Positions 25,505-34,856 of a stretch of 37,782 nt of DNA are shown in pieces. Position numbers and translations under genes: made by a program. The DNA lies in contig SCKQ01000019.1 in NCBI GenBank assembly GCA_004124535.1, forward strand, positions 1 to 37,782, in the 5' to 3' direction. The stretch comes from Fidelibacterota bacterium (lineage in GTDB: Bacteria; Marinisomatota; Marinisomatia; Marinisomatales; TCS55). The notes under the pieces were generated by a model that saw only the letters and a program-made list of their open reading frames with translations, was not told where the DNA came from and ran no database searches. Position 1 is the stretch's first letter; each line of letters starts with the position of its first letter.

Positions 25505-26851
25505 TTATATTACCATACTCAAGATCAAGGCTATCAAGAATCCGGTTAGGCCCAGGATCACTGTAAGTATTGTCCATGATTGCAAGGTCTGCCGTTCGGT
25601 AAGACCAAAATAACGATTCACCAGCCAGAAACCGCTGTCGTTCACATGGGACATCATTGTAGCACCGGAAGCAATGGCAATGACAACTAAAGCCTTGTAA
25701 ACTTCTGCCCCACCAAAGGATAGCAATAATGGTGCCGTTAAGCCCGCACTGGTGATCATAGCGACTGTGGCTGAACCCTGGATCACGCGCACCAATGCGC
25801 TGCATATAAAGGCAAACATTATTGGTGTAGTCGTATCGCCCAGCATGGTCCGGGCCAGCATGGCGCCGGCACCGGTATCGATCAGAATTTGCTTGAACAT
25901 TCCGCCCGCGCCAGTTAATAGAATAATCAAACCGGCCGGAGCCAGGGACTTGCTCCACATTTCCTGAATGTCATCCCTGGTCATGCCTTGGCGAAGACCC
26001 AAAAAATACCAGGCCAGTAAATTTGCGATGATCAAGGCTGTAAATGGATGCCCGATTAGTCCAAGCCAAACAGTGAAGGCAGATGGGATCGACCAGGCTG
26101 TTTGCGGAATATGCTTTACTGCAGTGTTGATGACCATAAGCAATATGGGAATAAAGATAATTGTTATGATCATCCCAGGAGCAACATGGCTCTTTTTATC
26201 CTCCGTTGTCTCTTCCATATAATCAGGTATGGCCACCTCGATTTTATTACTTACGTATGAGCCAAAAATCGGCCCGCTGATCACAGCGGTAGGTATACCA
26301 ATCACAAGGCCGAAGAGAATTACATAACCTAGATCCGCACCCAGTATGTGCGCCACGGCAACAGGTCCCGGTGTTGGCGGGATGAACCCGTGGGCAACAG
26401 CCAGTCCAGCCAGTAAAGGCATGCCAAAAAATAACAATGATTTGCCAGTTTGTCTCTGCAGGGCATAAATGATCGGGACCAGGATAATGAAGGCCACATC
26501 AAAAAACACAGGAATAGAAACGATAAGTCCTGTTCCAACCATTGCCCATGGTGCCCTTTCCAAACTCAATTTTTGCAGCATATAATCCGCCAGGGAGCGG
26601 GCACCGCCGGAGCGCTCCAGCAACGCGCCGAATAAAGCACCAAGGCCTACAACAGTCGCTACAAATCCAAGAGTATCACCCATGCCCTTTTTCATACTGT
26701 CAATTATTGTGGTAGGGGGCATTCCGGCCAAGATACCTGCGACCATACTGGCAATCAGCAGTGCCAAAAACGCCTGTATTTTGAATCGCAGAATCAATAA
26801 CAGCAGTAAAGCGATACTGATAAGAACAGCCGCTAGTAGTTGATAATCCAT
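25505..26851 (-). CDS. gntP: GntP-family gluconate:H+ symporter
   Basis: A 448-residue inner-membrane permease with about 12-14 helices. FKIQAFLALLIASMVAGI near the start, ALLERSGGARSLADYML, SIPVFFDVAFIILVPI and HGFIPPTPGPVAVA are the hallmarks of GntP/GntT permeases. It takes up gluconate or related sugar acids with protons. It lies 2 nt downstream of the gluconokinase gene in the same direction, so transport and phosphorylation are encoded in one transcript, which supports gluconate rather than another sugar acid. Start ATG at 26851. It converges on the copper-like pair with abutting stops. Confidence 0.95.
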   Translation of the reverse strand: MDYQLLAAVLISIALLLLLILRFKIQAFLALLIASMVAGILAGMPPTTIIDSMKKGMGDTLGFVATVVGLGALFGALLERSGGARSLADYMLQKLSLERAPWAMVGTGLIVSIPVFFDVAFIILVPIIYALQRQTGKSLLFFGMPLLAGLAVAHGFIPPTPGPVAVAHILGADLGYVILFGLVIGIPTAVISGPIFGSYVSNKIEVAIPDYMEETTEDKKSHVAPGMIITIIFIPILLMVINTAVKHIPQTAWSIPSAFTVWLGLIGHPFTALIIANLLAWYFLGLRQGMTRDDIQEMWSKSLAPAGLIILLTGAGGMFKQILIDTGAGAMLARTMLGDTTTPIMFAFICSALVRVIQGSATVAMITSAGLTAPLLLSFGGAEVYKALVVIAIASGATMMSHVNDSGFWLVNRYFGLTERQTLQSWTILTVILGLTGFLIALILSMVI

Positions 26852-26853
26852 AA

Positions 26854-27345
26854 TTAGTCTGTATGCCTCAACTTATCTAAAATACTCTTCACAATATAAT
26901 CTGATGATGATGAAATGTTAAAATGCCAGCCGTATTGTGGGGGTTCCAGATCCGTGAATTGTGAATCTACTAAATCTGGTTTGAAATAATGTTCCTTTCT
27001 TCCAGCCATCCGTTCTTTGATTAGTTTTGAGCGACCGTAAAGATATACCCAGGCAACATCATTTTCTATGCCTGATTGAAGAACTGTTCTGTACGTTTCT
27101 TTCAGCGCAGAACAGGCCAGCACAGCACCTGCGGCCGTTTCCCATTTTGCCAGATTATTAGTCAATGTGTCCAGCCAGGATTCTCGGTCTACGTCCTGCA
27201 GCGAAATCCCCTGCTTCATTTTCTCAATATTTGCTTGCGGGTGAAAATCATCCGCATCATAAAAAGGGATTGCCAACGCGGATGCCAATGCCCTGCCTAC
27301 TGTGGTTTTTCCGGACCCCGATACACCCATAACTACGATTATCAT
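26854..27345 (-). CDS. gntK: Gluconokinase
   Basis: A 163-residue cytoplasmic kinase that phosphorylates gluconate to 6-phosphogluconate for the pentose-phosphate or Entner-Doudoroff route. It has the P-loop GVSGSGKTTVG, then YDADDFHPQANIEKMKQGI, LACSALKETYR and MAGRKEHYFKPDLVDSQ, the typical GntK motifs. The frame is open to 27402, which would add 19 residues without a family counterpart; the ATG at 27345 gives the normal GntK start and length. No strong ribosome-binding site is seen for either. First gene of a gntK-gntP operon; no GntR-type regulator gene lies nearby. Confidence 0.93.
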   Translation of the reverse strand: MIIVVMGVSGSGKTTVGRALASALAIPFYDADDFHPQANIEKMKQGISLQDVDRESWLDTLTNNLAKWETAAGAVLACSALKETYRTVLQSGIENDVAWVYLYGRSKLIKERMAGRKEHYFKPDLVDSQFTDLEPPQYGWHFNISSSSDYIVKSILDKLRHTD

Positions 27346-27475
27346 GATCACAATATATTGGCTGCAGACATTTTGAACAACATTAGCAATAAAATCTTGC
27401 ATTTTATTCTTTCAGTATACATGTTTTTAATTAAATTTTGGTTTGAGAAAAAATTGCTAACGAAATAAATGTCTG

Positions 27476-29623
27476 ATGAAAAGATTGTATATATTAATAG
27501 GATTTTCTTTGTTGCAAGCCCAGTCGGAACCTGTTAACCGCGCCACTTTCCGGATTGATATTGCCGCAACAGATGAAGAAATCGTAATTGATGGTGAACG
27601 TAATGAAGCAGTTTGGGAAAACGCTGCTACAGCCAAAGACTTTTTCAGAATAACACCCATTGACACTGGCCTGGCCACTGCGAGGACAGAAGTACAGCTG
27701 ACTTACAACGAAGATTACCTTTATGCAATAATTATCTGTTACGATACAGTCCTTGGCAAACGTCCCGTAGAATCGCTGCGGCGAGATTTCAGTTTTCCAA
27801 AAAATGATAACTTCATCATTTTCATGGACACCTACAATGATCAGACCAACGGCTTTGCATTTGGGGTCTCTGCCGCCGGAGCGCAATGGGATGGCATACA
27901 GGCAGATGGCGGCGACGTTTCGCTGGACTGGGACTGCAAATGGTATTCCGCTGTAAAAGAACATGATGATCACTGGGTTGCAGAATTTGCAATTCCATTT
28001 CGTAGTATTCGTTACCAGGATGGAGTCAAGGAATGGGGCATTAATTTCAGTCGTTTTTCATTGCTCCAAAATGAAAAGTCTGCCTGGGCACCTGTACCGC
28101 GACAATTCAAATCCTCTACCCTGGCCTTCACTGGTACACTGCAGTGGGCTAAACCACCTCCGGAACTGGGAACCCGATTTTCAATAATTCCTTTTCTTTC
28201 CGGCCAAGGGTCAGAAGATATTGAAGCAGGCGATCCAGCGAATAGCGATGCTGCTGCCGGCTTGGATGCGAAGGTAACATTATCCACTTCACTGAATCTG
28301 GACCTAACCATTAACCCAGATTTTTCGCAGGTAGAGGTAGATCGGCAGAGAACAAATCTGGATCGCTTTGAATTATTCTTTCCAGAAAAGCGGCAGTTTT
28401 TTCTGGAGAATAGTGATCTTTTCGCCAGCCTGGGCAGCAAAAATATAAGGCCATTCTTTTCCCGGCGGATTGGACTGGCCAGTCCGGTTATAGGCGGTGC
28501 ACGCCTAAGTGGTAAGCTGGGGTCGAATTACCGCCTGGGGATCATGAGTATGCAAACCGATGCGAATGGAGAAACCCCCGCCAGTAATTTTACTGTGGCT
28601 ACACTACAGCGGAAGATACTAACGCGTTCTAGTTTAAGCGTATTCCTGGTAAATAAGGAATCCGACCTGCAAGATAATTCAGATACCACTGGAAATTCGT
28701 ATAATCAGGTAGGCGGTATTGATTTTAACCTGGCCAGTGTGGATAACCTTTGGACGGGGAAAGCATTTTTTCACCAGGCAATATACAAGAATGCTGGAGA
28801 TAACGCGTTTGCAGCAGCGACTTCAATCAAATATAATACCGGCACAGTATCGGCCCATATGGGCTATTCTTTTGTTGGCTCAGATTTCCAGGCCGATGTA
28901 GGTTTTGTAAAACGGATCGGTTTCCACCGCTTTGGTTCAGATCTAGAATTTAAATTTTACCCCGAAGAGGGAAATATTCTTAACCATGGACCAGCATTCA
29001 AATTTTATAATGTTTTGGATGAGAACTTCAATACAACAGATCGAGAATTTGAGTTAAAATACATGATCAACTGGCTGGACCGAAGAAAGTTTTCTGCAGA
29101 TTTGGAACGGGGTTATGTAAAATTACTCGAACCTTTTGACCCAACAAATTCAGGCGGTGATACACTTGCCCCCGGTAGCGCATACAACTGGAATGAATTT
29201 TCGCTGAACTATGAATCTGATAGCCGAAAAACACTCAATTTTAATTCCAATATTCGGTACGGGGGTTATTATAATGGAAATAAGTTATCTCTTAATGGTA
29301 CAATTAATTATCGGGTACAACCTTATGTAAACCTATCCATATCCACGACCTATGATAAGATTGATCTGCCCGATCCGTTTGAAGATGTGGCCTTTCTTTT
29401 GATTGGTCCGCGGCTGGATCTAACCTTTACGAACAAATTATTCTTCACTACTTTTGTTCAATACAACGATCAGGCTGACAACGTTAATGTGAATTTGCGC
29501 TTCCAGTGGCGTTTTGCGCCGGTATCCGATCTATTTATTGTTTATACTAATAATTCTTCCCCGGATAATTTCCGGACCAAGGACAACGCACTGGTAGCCA
29601 AAATATCTTACTGGTTCAATTAA
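27476..29623 (+). CDS. CBM9-like/DUF5916 outer-membrane protein
   Basis: A 715-residue exported protein with a short signal peptide (MKRLYILIGFSLLQAQ). The N-terminal third (about 30-220) is a carbohydrate-binding-family-9-like beta sandwich: DGERNEAVWENA, EVQLTYNEDYLYAII, WVAEFAIPFRSIRY and WGINFSRF. The rest is the DUF5916 barrel-like domain, with NPDFSQVEVDRQRTNLDRFE and FFPEKRQFFLENSDLF, the most conserved segments of that family, ending in AKISYWFN. Such proteins are common in FCB bacteria and are thought to sit in the outer membrane; their role is unclear. The gene ends 3 nt before mutM, suggesting co-transcription, and is divergent from gntK. Confidence 0.9.
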   Translation: MKRLYILIGFSLLQAQSEPVNRATFRIDIAATDEEIVIDGERNEAVWENAATAKDFFRITPIDTGLATARTEVQLTYNEDYLYAIIICYDTVLGKRPVESLRRDFSFPKNDNFIIFMDTYNDQTNGFAFGVSAAGAQWDGIQADGGDVSLDWDCKWYSAVKEHDDHWVAEFAIPFRSIRYQDGVKEWGINFSRFSLLQNEKSAWAPVPRQFKSSTLAFTGTLQWAKPPPELGTRFSIIPFLSGQGSEDIEAGDPANSDAAAGLDAKVTLSTSLNLDLTINPDFSQVEVDRQRTNLDRFELFFPEKRQFFLENSDLFASLGSKNIRPFFSRRIGLASPVIGGARLSGKLGSNYRLGIMSMQTDANGETPASNFTVATLQRKILTRSSLSVFLVNKESDLQDNSDTTGNSYNQVGGIDFNLASVDNLWTGKAFFHQAIYKNAGDNAFAAATSIKYNTGTVSAHMGYSFVGSDFQADVGFVKRIGFHRFGSDLEFKFYPEEGNILNHGPAFKFYNVLDENFNTTDREFELKYMINWLDRRKFSADLERGYVKLLEPFDPTNSGGDTLAPGSAYNWNEFSLNYESDSRKTLNFNSNIRYGGYYNGNKLSLNGTINYRVQPYVNLSISTTYDKIDLPDPFEDVAFLLIGPRLDLTFTNKLFFTTFVQYNDQADNVNVNLRFQWRFAPVSDLFIVYTNNSSPDNFRTKDNALVAKISYWFN

Positions 29624-29626
29624 ACC

Positions 29627-30442
29627 GTGCCTGAACTCCCCGAAGTTGAAACAGTAGTTTTATCCATTCGAGATCAACTCGTAGGGCAGAAATTCACAAA
29701 TATTGATGTGCGCTGGCCCAAAGTATTGTTCAACTTTTCAAAACAAGATTTTATAAATAATATAGTTCAAAGAAATATTACCAACGTCCACCGTAGGGCA
29801 AAATTTATTGTTATAAGCTTTGCAGAAGAAATATTGGCAATTCATTTACGGATGACTGGCAAACTGTATTTTTCAAATGGTAAAACTGATGAAAAGCATA
29901 TCTCGGCCATTATAAGATTGGATAATGGGCAACAGTTAGTTTTCGAAGATACAAGAAAATTCGGCCGGTTTTATTATTACCCATCACAGGATTTTCTGGA
30001 TGAAAAACTTGGTATTGAACCGCTTGGTGATGCTTTCACCGCTGCTTGGCTAATAGAGAACCTGCACTGTAAAAAGCGAATGATAAAAGCTTTATTGCTG
30101 GATCAGCGTCTCATCGCCGGACTGGGTAATATATATGTAGATGAATGTTTGTGGCAGAGCGGTATACACCCGGAAACAAAGTCCAACAAAATACCGAAAA
30201 AAAATATTAGTACTCTACGGGATTCGATCAGAAACACTTTAGAATTATCCATAACTGCCCGTGGCACAACCGTGGTCAATTTTAGTTATCTCAATGGAAA
30301 GTCAGGAAAATTTTCAAGTCAGTTACATGTCTTTGGGAAAGACGGACAACCATGTGCGATCTGTGCAACAGAAATAAAAAAGAAACGGGTGGCCGGCCGC
30401 GGTACCCATTTTTGTCCCAGCTGCCAGAAGAAACGGTATTAA
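29627..30442 (+). CDS. mutM: Formamidopyrimidine-DNA glycosylase
   Basis: A 271-residue bifunctional base-excision repair enzyme that removes 8-oxoguanine and formamidopyrimidines and nicks the abasic site by beta/delta elimination. The start is GTG, followed by PELPEVETVV; after Met removal Pro1 is the Schiff-base nucleophile and the next Glu is catalytic. VHRRAKFIVI holds the conserved Lys, and QRLIAGLGNIYVDECLW the helix-two-turn-helix. The C-terminal zinc finger is complete: CAICATEIKKKRVAGRGTHF then CPSC, with the conserved Arg in the beta-hairpin. Length is standard. It lies 3 nt after the DUF5916 gene. Confidence 0.97.
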   Translation: MPELPEVETVVLSIRDQLVGQKFTNIDVRWPKVLFNFSKQDFINNIVQRNITNVHRRAKFIVISFAEEILAIHLRMTGKLYFSNGKTDEKHISAIIRLDNGQQLVFEDTRKFGRFYYYPSQDFLDEKLGIEPLGDAFTAAWLIENLHCKKRMIKALLLDQRLIAGLGNIYVDECLWQSGIHPETKSNKIPKKNISTLRDSIRNTLELSITARGTTVVNFSYLNGKSGKFSSQLHVFGKDGQPCAICATEIKKKRVAGRGTHFCPSCQKKRY

Positions 30443-30502
30443 CAATTCAAGGGTTTTTCGTTCTTTGGTGAAGTTTTTAATTTACACGTAAATTAAGGAC
30501 CC

Positions 30503-31018
30503 GTGAACCAAAGCTTGAACATGAAACAAGTCCCTGTTCTACTAATATTCCTTTCAACTCTTATTTTTCCTCAAACTCGTGAATTTGTTGAAGAGACCCA
30601 TGATAATGGTATGCCTAAAATCATTACCATTGTTAAAGAATCAAATAATAAAATTATAATTACAAAGCGAACCTACTGGTATAAAAATGGTCAAAAACAA
30701 AAAGAAGGCACCTATAGAAATGGGTTGTGGAATGGAAAATGGACTTACTGGAATAAACAAGGCCTCCGCTATGCGGAGGGACAGTTCAGAAATGGTAAAC
30801 TTCATGGCATATATAATTGGTATTACGATAGCGGAAAAAAATTCAAACAGGAGGCATTTAAAAATGGTGTGCGCCACGGCAAGAGTACACAATGGTACGA
30901 AAAAGGCTGGAAACAGATTGAAGGTGACTATGTGGAAGGAAAACGATTCGGAAAATGGATATTCTACAATGAAGATAGAACTATAGATGTTGAAAAACTG
31001 TTTGGAGAAGAGATTTGA
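30503..31018 (+). CDS. Secreted MORN-type (YwqK-like) repeat protein
   Basis: A 171-residue protein with a signal-like N-terminus (MKQVPVLLIFLSTLIF) followed by about five repeats of the form YxxGxxKxEGxYxNGxxxGxW: YWYKNGQKQKEGTYRNGLWN, YWNKQGLRYAEGQFRNGKLH, YYDSGKKFKQEAFKNGVRHG, and WYEKGWKQIEGDYVEGKRFG. This is the MORN_2 repeat, often annotated as YwqK antitoxin-like, though most copies have no shown antitoxin role. Two starts are possible: GTG at 30503 and ATG at 30521; the ATG gives a cleaner signal sequence. It stands between two DNA-repair genes with gaps of 50-60 bp, a link that may be incidental. Confidence 0.88.
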   Translation: MNQSLNMKQVPVLLIFLSTLIFPQTREFVEETHDNGMPKIITIVKESNNKIIITKRTYWYKNGQKQKEGTYRNGLWNGKWTYWNKQGLRYAEGQFRNGKLHGIYNWYYDSGKKFKQEAFKNGVRHGKSTQWYEKGWKQIEGDYVEGKRFGKWIFYNEDRTIDVEKLFGEEI

Positions 31019-31068
31019 GAACCCTGGGTTTCTGTATCATTAATTGTTAGTACAATCAAACTAAACCC

Positions 31069-31734
31069 ATGTGTGGTAGAAAGACACTTACCAAGGACGT
31101 CCAGTCAATAATTGAGGAACTGCTTATTGATGAATGGGAACAGAAAGATGAATACAGTCCCAGTTATAATATTGCGCCGACGCAAAATTCACCAGTATTA
31201 GTCTATAATAACAATCGTAAGATAGAGCATATGCGCTGGGGGCTGATACCTTCTTGGGCAAAAGATAAATCTATCGGCACAAAGATGATCAACGCCCGTG
31301 GAGAAACGTTATTAGAAAAACCATCCTTTAAAAATCTTGTGAGCAGCAAACGATGTATAGTAATCACAGATGGCTATTTCGAATGGCAGAATATAGGCAC
31401 TATCAAAACACCCCATTATTTTCACGACCCTGAGAAAAAAATATTGCCCATGGCCGGGTTGTGGGACGAATGGCGATCTGCCAATGGTGAATTGATGAAA
31501 ACATATACAGTAATTACCACTACTCCCAAACCAGAATTTGCCCATATCCATAACCGTATGCCCGTGATATTACCCCACCCAGCGATAGATATCTGGGTAA
31601 ATACACGCGATCATACCCCGGCAGTTGCGATGGATCATATCCTTCCCTACCAGGATGAACTGGCTGTGTATCCCGTTTCTACTTTGGTGAATTCACCAAA
31701 AAATAATTCGGCTAGATGTATCACGCCGATCTAA
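31069..31734 (+). CDS. yedK: SRAP (YedK/HMCES) abasic-site-crosslinking protein
   Basis: A 221-residue SRAP-family protein. MCGR at the start gives the catalytic Cys2, which forms a stable thiazolidine crosslink with abasic sites in single-stranded DNA and so shields them. The other active-site positions are present: NIAPTQ, MRWGLIPSWAKD, MINARGET, GYFEW (Glu) and HNRMPVIL (His). Length is normal for the bacterial form. It sits 50 bp after the MORN-type gene and close to mutM; a shared abasic-site theme is possible but not proven by proximity. Confidence 0.96.
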   Translation: MCGRKTLTKDVQSIIEELLIDEWEQKDEYSPSYNIAPTQNSPVLVYNNNRKIEHMRWGLIPSWAKDKSIGTKMINARGETLLEKPSFKNLVSSKRCIVITDGYFEWQNIGTIKTPHYFHDPEKKILPMAGLWDEWRSANGELMKTYTVITTTPKPEFAHIHNRMPVILPHPAIDIWVNTRDHTPAVAMDHILPYQDELAVYPVSTLVNSPKNNSARCITPI

Positions 31735-31756
31735 GAAATTTTTCCGTAATAATTCG

Positions 31757-31786
31757 TTGACAATATGGTTAAATTAACATTGTTAT
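31757..31786 (+). promoter_or_regulatory. Candidate promoter of the second TonB receptor gene
   Basis: TTGACA (31757-31762), 18 bp, then TGTTAT (31781-31786), a four-of-six match to TATAAT. It would give an untranslated leader of about 125 nt before the ATG at 31921. If the host uses a Bacteroidota-type sigma factor, this consensus may not apply. Confidence 0.35.
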
Positions 31787-31920
31787 TATTACTTGCGCAT
31801 CTAGACAGTTATTGTGAAATTTTGCACAAGCAAATACGTTGTTACAGTTTGATATTCTTCTATCTAAATAATCGCATTAATAAAATAATAAAACCATAAT
31901 TCATAATTAAGGAGTCATAA

Positions 31921-34749
31921 ATGAAAAATCGGCTTATTCTATTAACACTTGTTTTAAGTCTACCGTTAGCTGTGCATGCACAGACAGGTACTCTAGCTGG
32001 TATGGTCAATGATGCCAGTAGTGGCGCAGCATTGGCTGGGGCAAATGTTGTTGTTGAAGGCACAAATTTAGGCGCAGCCGCTGATGCCAGCGGTTCGTAC
32101 CTGATCAAGAATGTACCCGCTGGGTCACATACTGTTACTGCATCAGTAATCGGTTACAAATCTTCTAGTGAATCAGTAACCGTTGGTGCAGGCACTGCTG
32201 TGGTAAATTTTTCTTTATCTACTGCTGTGCTGAAAATGTCAGCACTAGAGGTTTTGGCTTCACGTGCTGATGAATCAACTCCTGTTGCTTATACAACCGT
32301 AACAAAAGCAGATATGGAATTCCGCTTAGGTTCACAGGATATTCCCATGAGCTTGAATACAACCCCCAGTGTCTATGCAACCCAACAGGGTGGCGGAGCC
32401 GGGGATGCACGTATCAATGTTCGCGGTTTTAACCAGCGCAATGTTGCTGTAATGATCAATGGTGTACCGCAAAATGATATGGAAAACGGCTGGGTCTACT
32501 GGTCCAACTGGGACGGTGTTGGCGATGCCACATCTTCCATCCAGATGCAGCGTGGTTTAAGTGCTGTCAACCTGGCGACTCCTTCCATTGGCGGAACCAT
32601 GAATATCATTACCGATCCAACAGCTTTTTCCCGCGGTGGAAGATTCAAAACCGAAGTTGGTGCCGGCGGTTTTCTAAAAGGTACCTTTAACTACAATACC
32701 GGTCTGATCAATGATAATATGGCTTTTAGTGCAACCATCGTTCGTAAAGTTGGTGATGGTGTTATTGATAAAACATGGACCGATGCCTGGGCCTATTACT
32801 TTGGTGCCAGTTACCAGATGAACGATGCAAATCGTCTTGAGCTCTATGCAATTGGTGCCCCTCAACGCCACGGCCAGAACCTGTATAAACAAAACCTGGG
32901 CGCCTATGACTCAGAATTTGCTAAATCAATTGATGGATACGATGCAACTGCTGTTGGTGATGATGGACAATTTCGCGACAGCGGTTCAGCTGGCGGAGTT
33001 GAATTCGGTCGTCTGTTTAACCAGAACTGGGCGCCGGTCAGTTCATCATATACAGGTAAACAGTACTGGTACATGTATGGTGCTCGTACGGTAGAACGTC
33101 ATGATCCCGACTACCTGAATGAAAGAGAAAATTTCTTTCATAAACCTCTTGTAAATCTGAACCATTTCTTAACCATTAGCGATAATATGAGACTCTCATC
33201 TATTTTTTACTGGTCAGGTGGTTCCGGTGGTGGTACCGGTACATATGGAAAGATTCCAACTATGGATGCTGACGGTAACCTGGGTGATGATGATTACAAG
33301 TTCTACTATGGCCGTGGGCCGTGGGTCAGAGACTGGAATACACTCATTGCTTATAATTCCGGTGATGAAGATACTGTTTATGTAGATAAATCTGCTCTTG
33401 TACGCACACATGGAAGCGGCAATAATCAGTCAGTAGGTATCTTAAGAAACAGTATTAACCGCCAAAGCACAATCGGGCTTATTTCCAAGCTTAACTTCGA
33501 TATGAGTGATGCACTCGGTCTACAGGTTGGTTTAGACTATCGTTCAGCCGGTATTGAACACGCCCGTGAAGTGCGTGATCTTATGGGCGGTGATTATTAC
33601 ATGGATTTTGCCGATGATAATTTTTCAGCCGGGAAAAAAGTAGGTCTCGGAGACATCATTGCTTATCATAACGAAACCACTGTTGACTGGTTAGGCTTTT
33701 TTGGACAAGCCAACTATGCCAGTGGCCCAATATCCGCTTACGGAATGTTTGGCATGTCATCCATTACCTACACCTACCAGGATCACTTCACAGTTGCAGA
33801 TTTATTAATCGAAGCTGACCCAATTTCAGCGACGCAATTCAAAGGTGGCGCCATGTTTGATGTCAGTGATGACATAAGCGTATGGGCCAACTTTGGTATA
33901 AGCGAGAAACCGCCCATCATGGATAACGTCATTTATTTTGATGGTACAGTTGCATCAGACCCTGCGAACGAAAGTTTCCAGAGCATTGAAGCTGGTGTGA
34001 ATTACCATGCGGGCAACATAGCTGTCAAGGCTAATTATTACATGACCGACTGGATTGATCGTAACCTTACAAAAGCAGTGTCTTCCGGTCAGGGTTCCAG
34101 TGGTGACACAGATGTCATCTTCCTCACAGGCGTGAACCAGAAACATAGCGGTATTGAGATTGAAGTTAACGCACAGTTAATGGCTATGCTGCGTCTTGAT
34201 GCTGCTATCAGTATCGGTGATTGGAAATTTGATGGAGATGCCAACGGAAATTATCAAGAAGATCAGTTCGATAGCCTTGGAAATGTAACAGGACAAACTA
34301 CAACTAATTACGACTATGCACTGGATGGATTAATGGTAGGTGATATGCCGCAAACAGCCTATGTTTTAGGTATAACGCTTACTCCGATGCCCGGATTGAA
34401 AGTACAAGCCTTATACAATATGTATGACAATAACTACTCAGACTGGGGTCCATCCGCTCGTGAATACAGCGGAGATGATGCTGATGCAGATAGAGTGCAA
34501 GTTTGGAAAGCACCCGGATATTCCAAAATGGATATACATATTTACTATGATCTACCTATAAGTGAAGGAGGGTCAAATATTCAATTATTTGCACATGTAT
34601 TCAATGTTTTGGATGATGTTTATGTGCAGGATGCTGTAGATAACAGTCAATACAACAGCTACGGTGGAACATCACATGACGCAGATAATGCAGAAGTATT
34701 CCTTGGGGCACCAAGATACTTCAACGCAGGCCTGGCAGTTCGCTTCTAG
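31921..34749 (+). CDS. TonB-dependent receptor with CarboxypepD_reg-like domain
   Basis: A 942-residue outer-membrane receptor. A signal peptide (ends LAVHAQ) is followed by a carboxypeptidase-regulatory-like domain (about 22-100; TLAGMVNDASSGAALAGANV, GSYLIKNVPAGSHTVTASVI), a plug (about 110-235; ARINVRGFNQRNVAVMINGV, GGTMNIITDP) and a barrel ending in AGLAVRF. A strong AAGGAG lies 6-11 nt before the ATG, and a good terminator follows, so it is a single-gene, probably highly translated unit. Gly/Asp-rich loops may bind cation-containing ligands, but the substrate is not readable. No SusD partner is present. Confidence 0.93.
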   Translation: MKNRLILLTLVLSLPLAVHAQTGTLAGMVNDASSGAALAGANVVVEGTNLGAAADASGSYLIKNVPAGSHTVTASVIGYKSSSESVTVGAGTAVVNFSLSTAVLKMSALEVLASRADESTPVAYTTVTKADMEFRLGSQDIPMSLNTTPSVYATQQGGGAGDARINVRGFNQRNVAVMINGVPQNDMENGWVYWSNWDGVGDATSSIQMQRGLSAVNLATPSIGGTMNIITDPTAFSRGGRFKTEVGAGGFLKGTFNYNTGLINDNMAFSATIVRKVGDGVIDKTWTDAWAYYFGASYQMNDANRLELYAIGAPQRHGQNLYKQNLGAYDSEFAKSIDGYDATAVGDDGQFRDSGSAGGVEFGRLFNQNWAPVSSSYTGKQYWYMYGARTVERHDPDYLNERENFFHKPLVNLNHFLTISDNMRLSSIFYWSGGSGGGTGTYGKIPTMDADGNLGDDDYKFYYGRGPWVRDWNTLIAYNSGDEDTVYVDKSALVRTHGSGNNQSVGILRNSINRQSTIGLISKLNFDMSDALGLQVGLDYRSAGIEHAREVRDLMGGDYYMDFADDNFSAGKKVGLGDIIAYHNETTVDWLGFFGQANYASGPISAYGMFGMSSITYTYQDHFTVADLLIEADPISATQFKGGAMFDVSDDISVWANFGISEKPPIMDNVIYFDGTVASDPANESFQSIEAGVNYHAGNIAVKANYYMTDWIDRNLTKAVSSGQGSSGDTDVIFLTGVNQKHSGIEIEVNAQLMAMLRLDAAISIGDWKFDGDANGNYQEDQFDSLGNVTGQTTTNYDYALDGLMVGDMPQTAYVLGITLTPMPGLKVQALYNMYDNNYSDWGPSAREYSGDDADADRVQVWKAPGYSKMDIHIYYDLPISEGGSNIQLFAHVFNVLDDVYVQDAVDNSQYNSYGGTSHDADNAEVFLGAPRYFNAGLAVRF

Positions 34750-34770
34750 TATCCATTTTACAACTGTAGT

Positions 34771-34803
34771 AAAAAGCCCCGGCTTCGGCCAGGGGCTTTT
34801 TTT
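34771..34803 (+). terminator. Rho-independent terminator of the TonB receptor gene
   Basis: A 10-bp perfect stem, AAAAAGCCCC (34771-34780) with GGGGCTTTTT (34792-34801), an 11-nt loop that can close further (GGC/GCC), and a T-run to 34803. The symmetric A and T tracts allow it to work on both strands, so it may also serve the convergent unknown gene. Confidence 0.95.
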
Positions 34804-34856
34804 ATTGGTATGTATGTGCTAAGCACCCTAGAGGTGCGTGACACTCTATCCATTAA

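Noticed and set aside
30503..31018. Toxin-antitoxin system based on the YwqK-like label
   Set aside because: The repeats are MORN-type with a signal-like N-terminus and no toxin gene is adjacent, so the antitoxin label is not supported.
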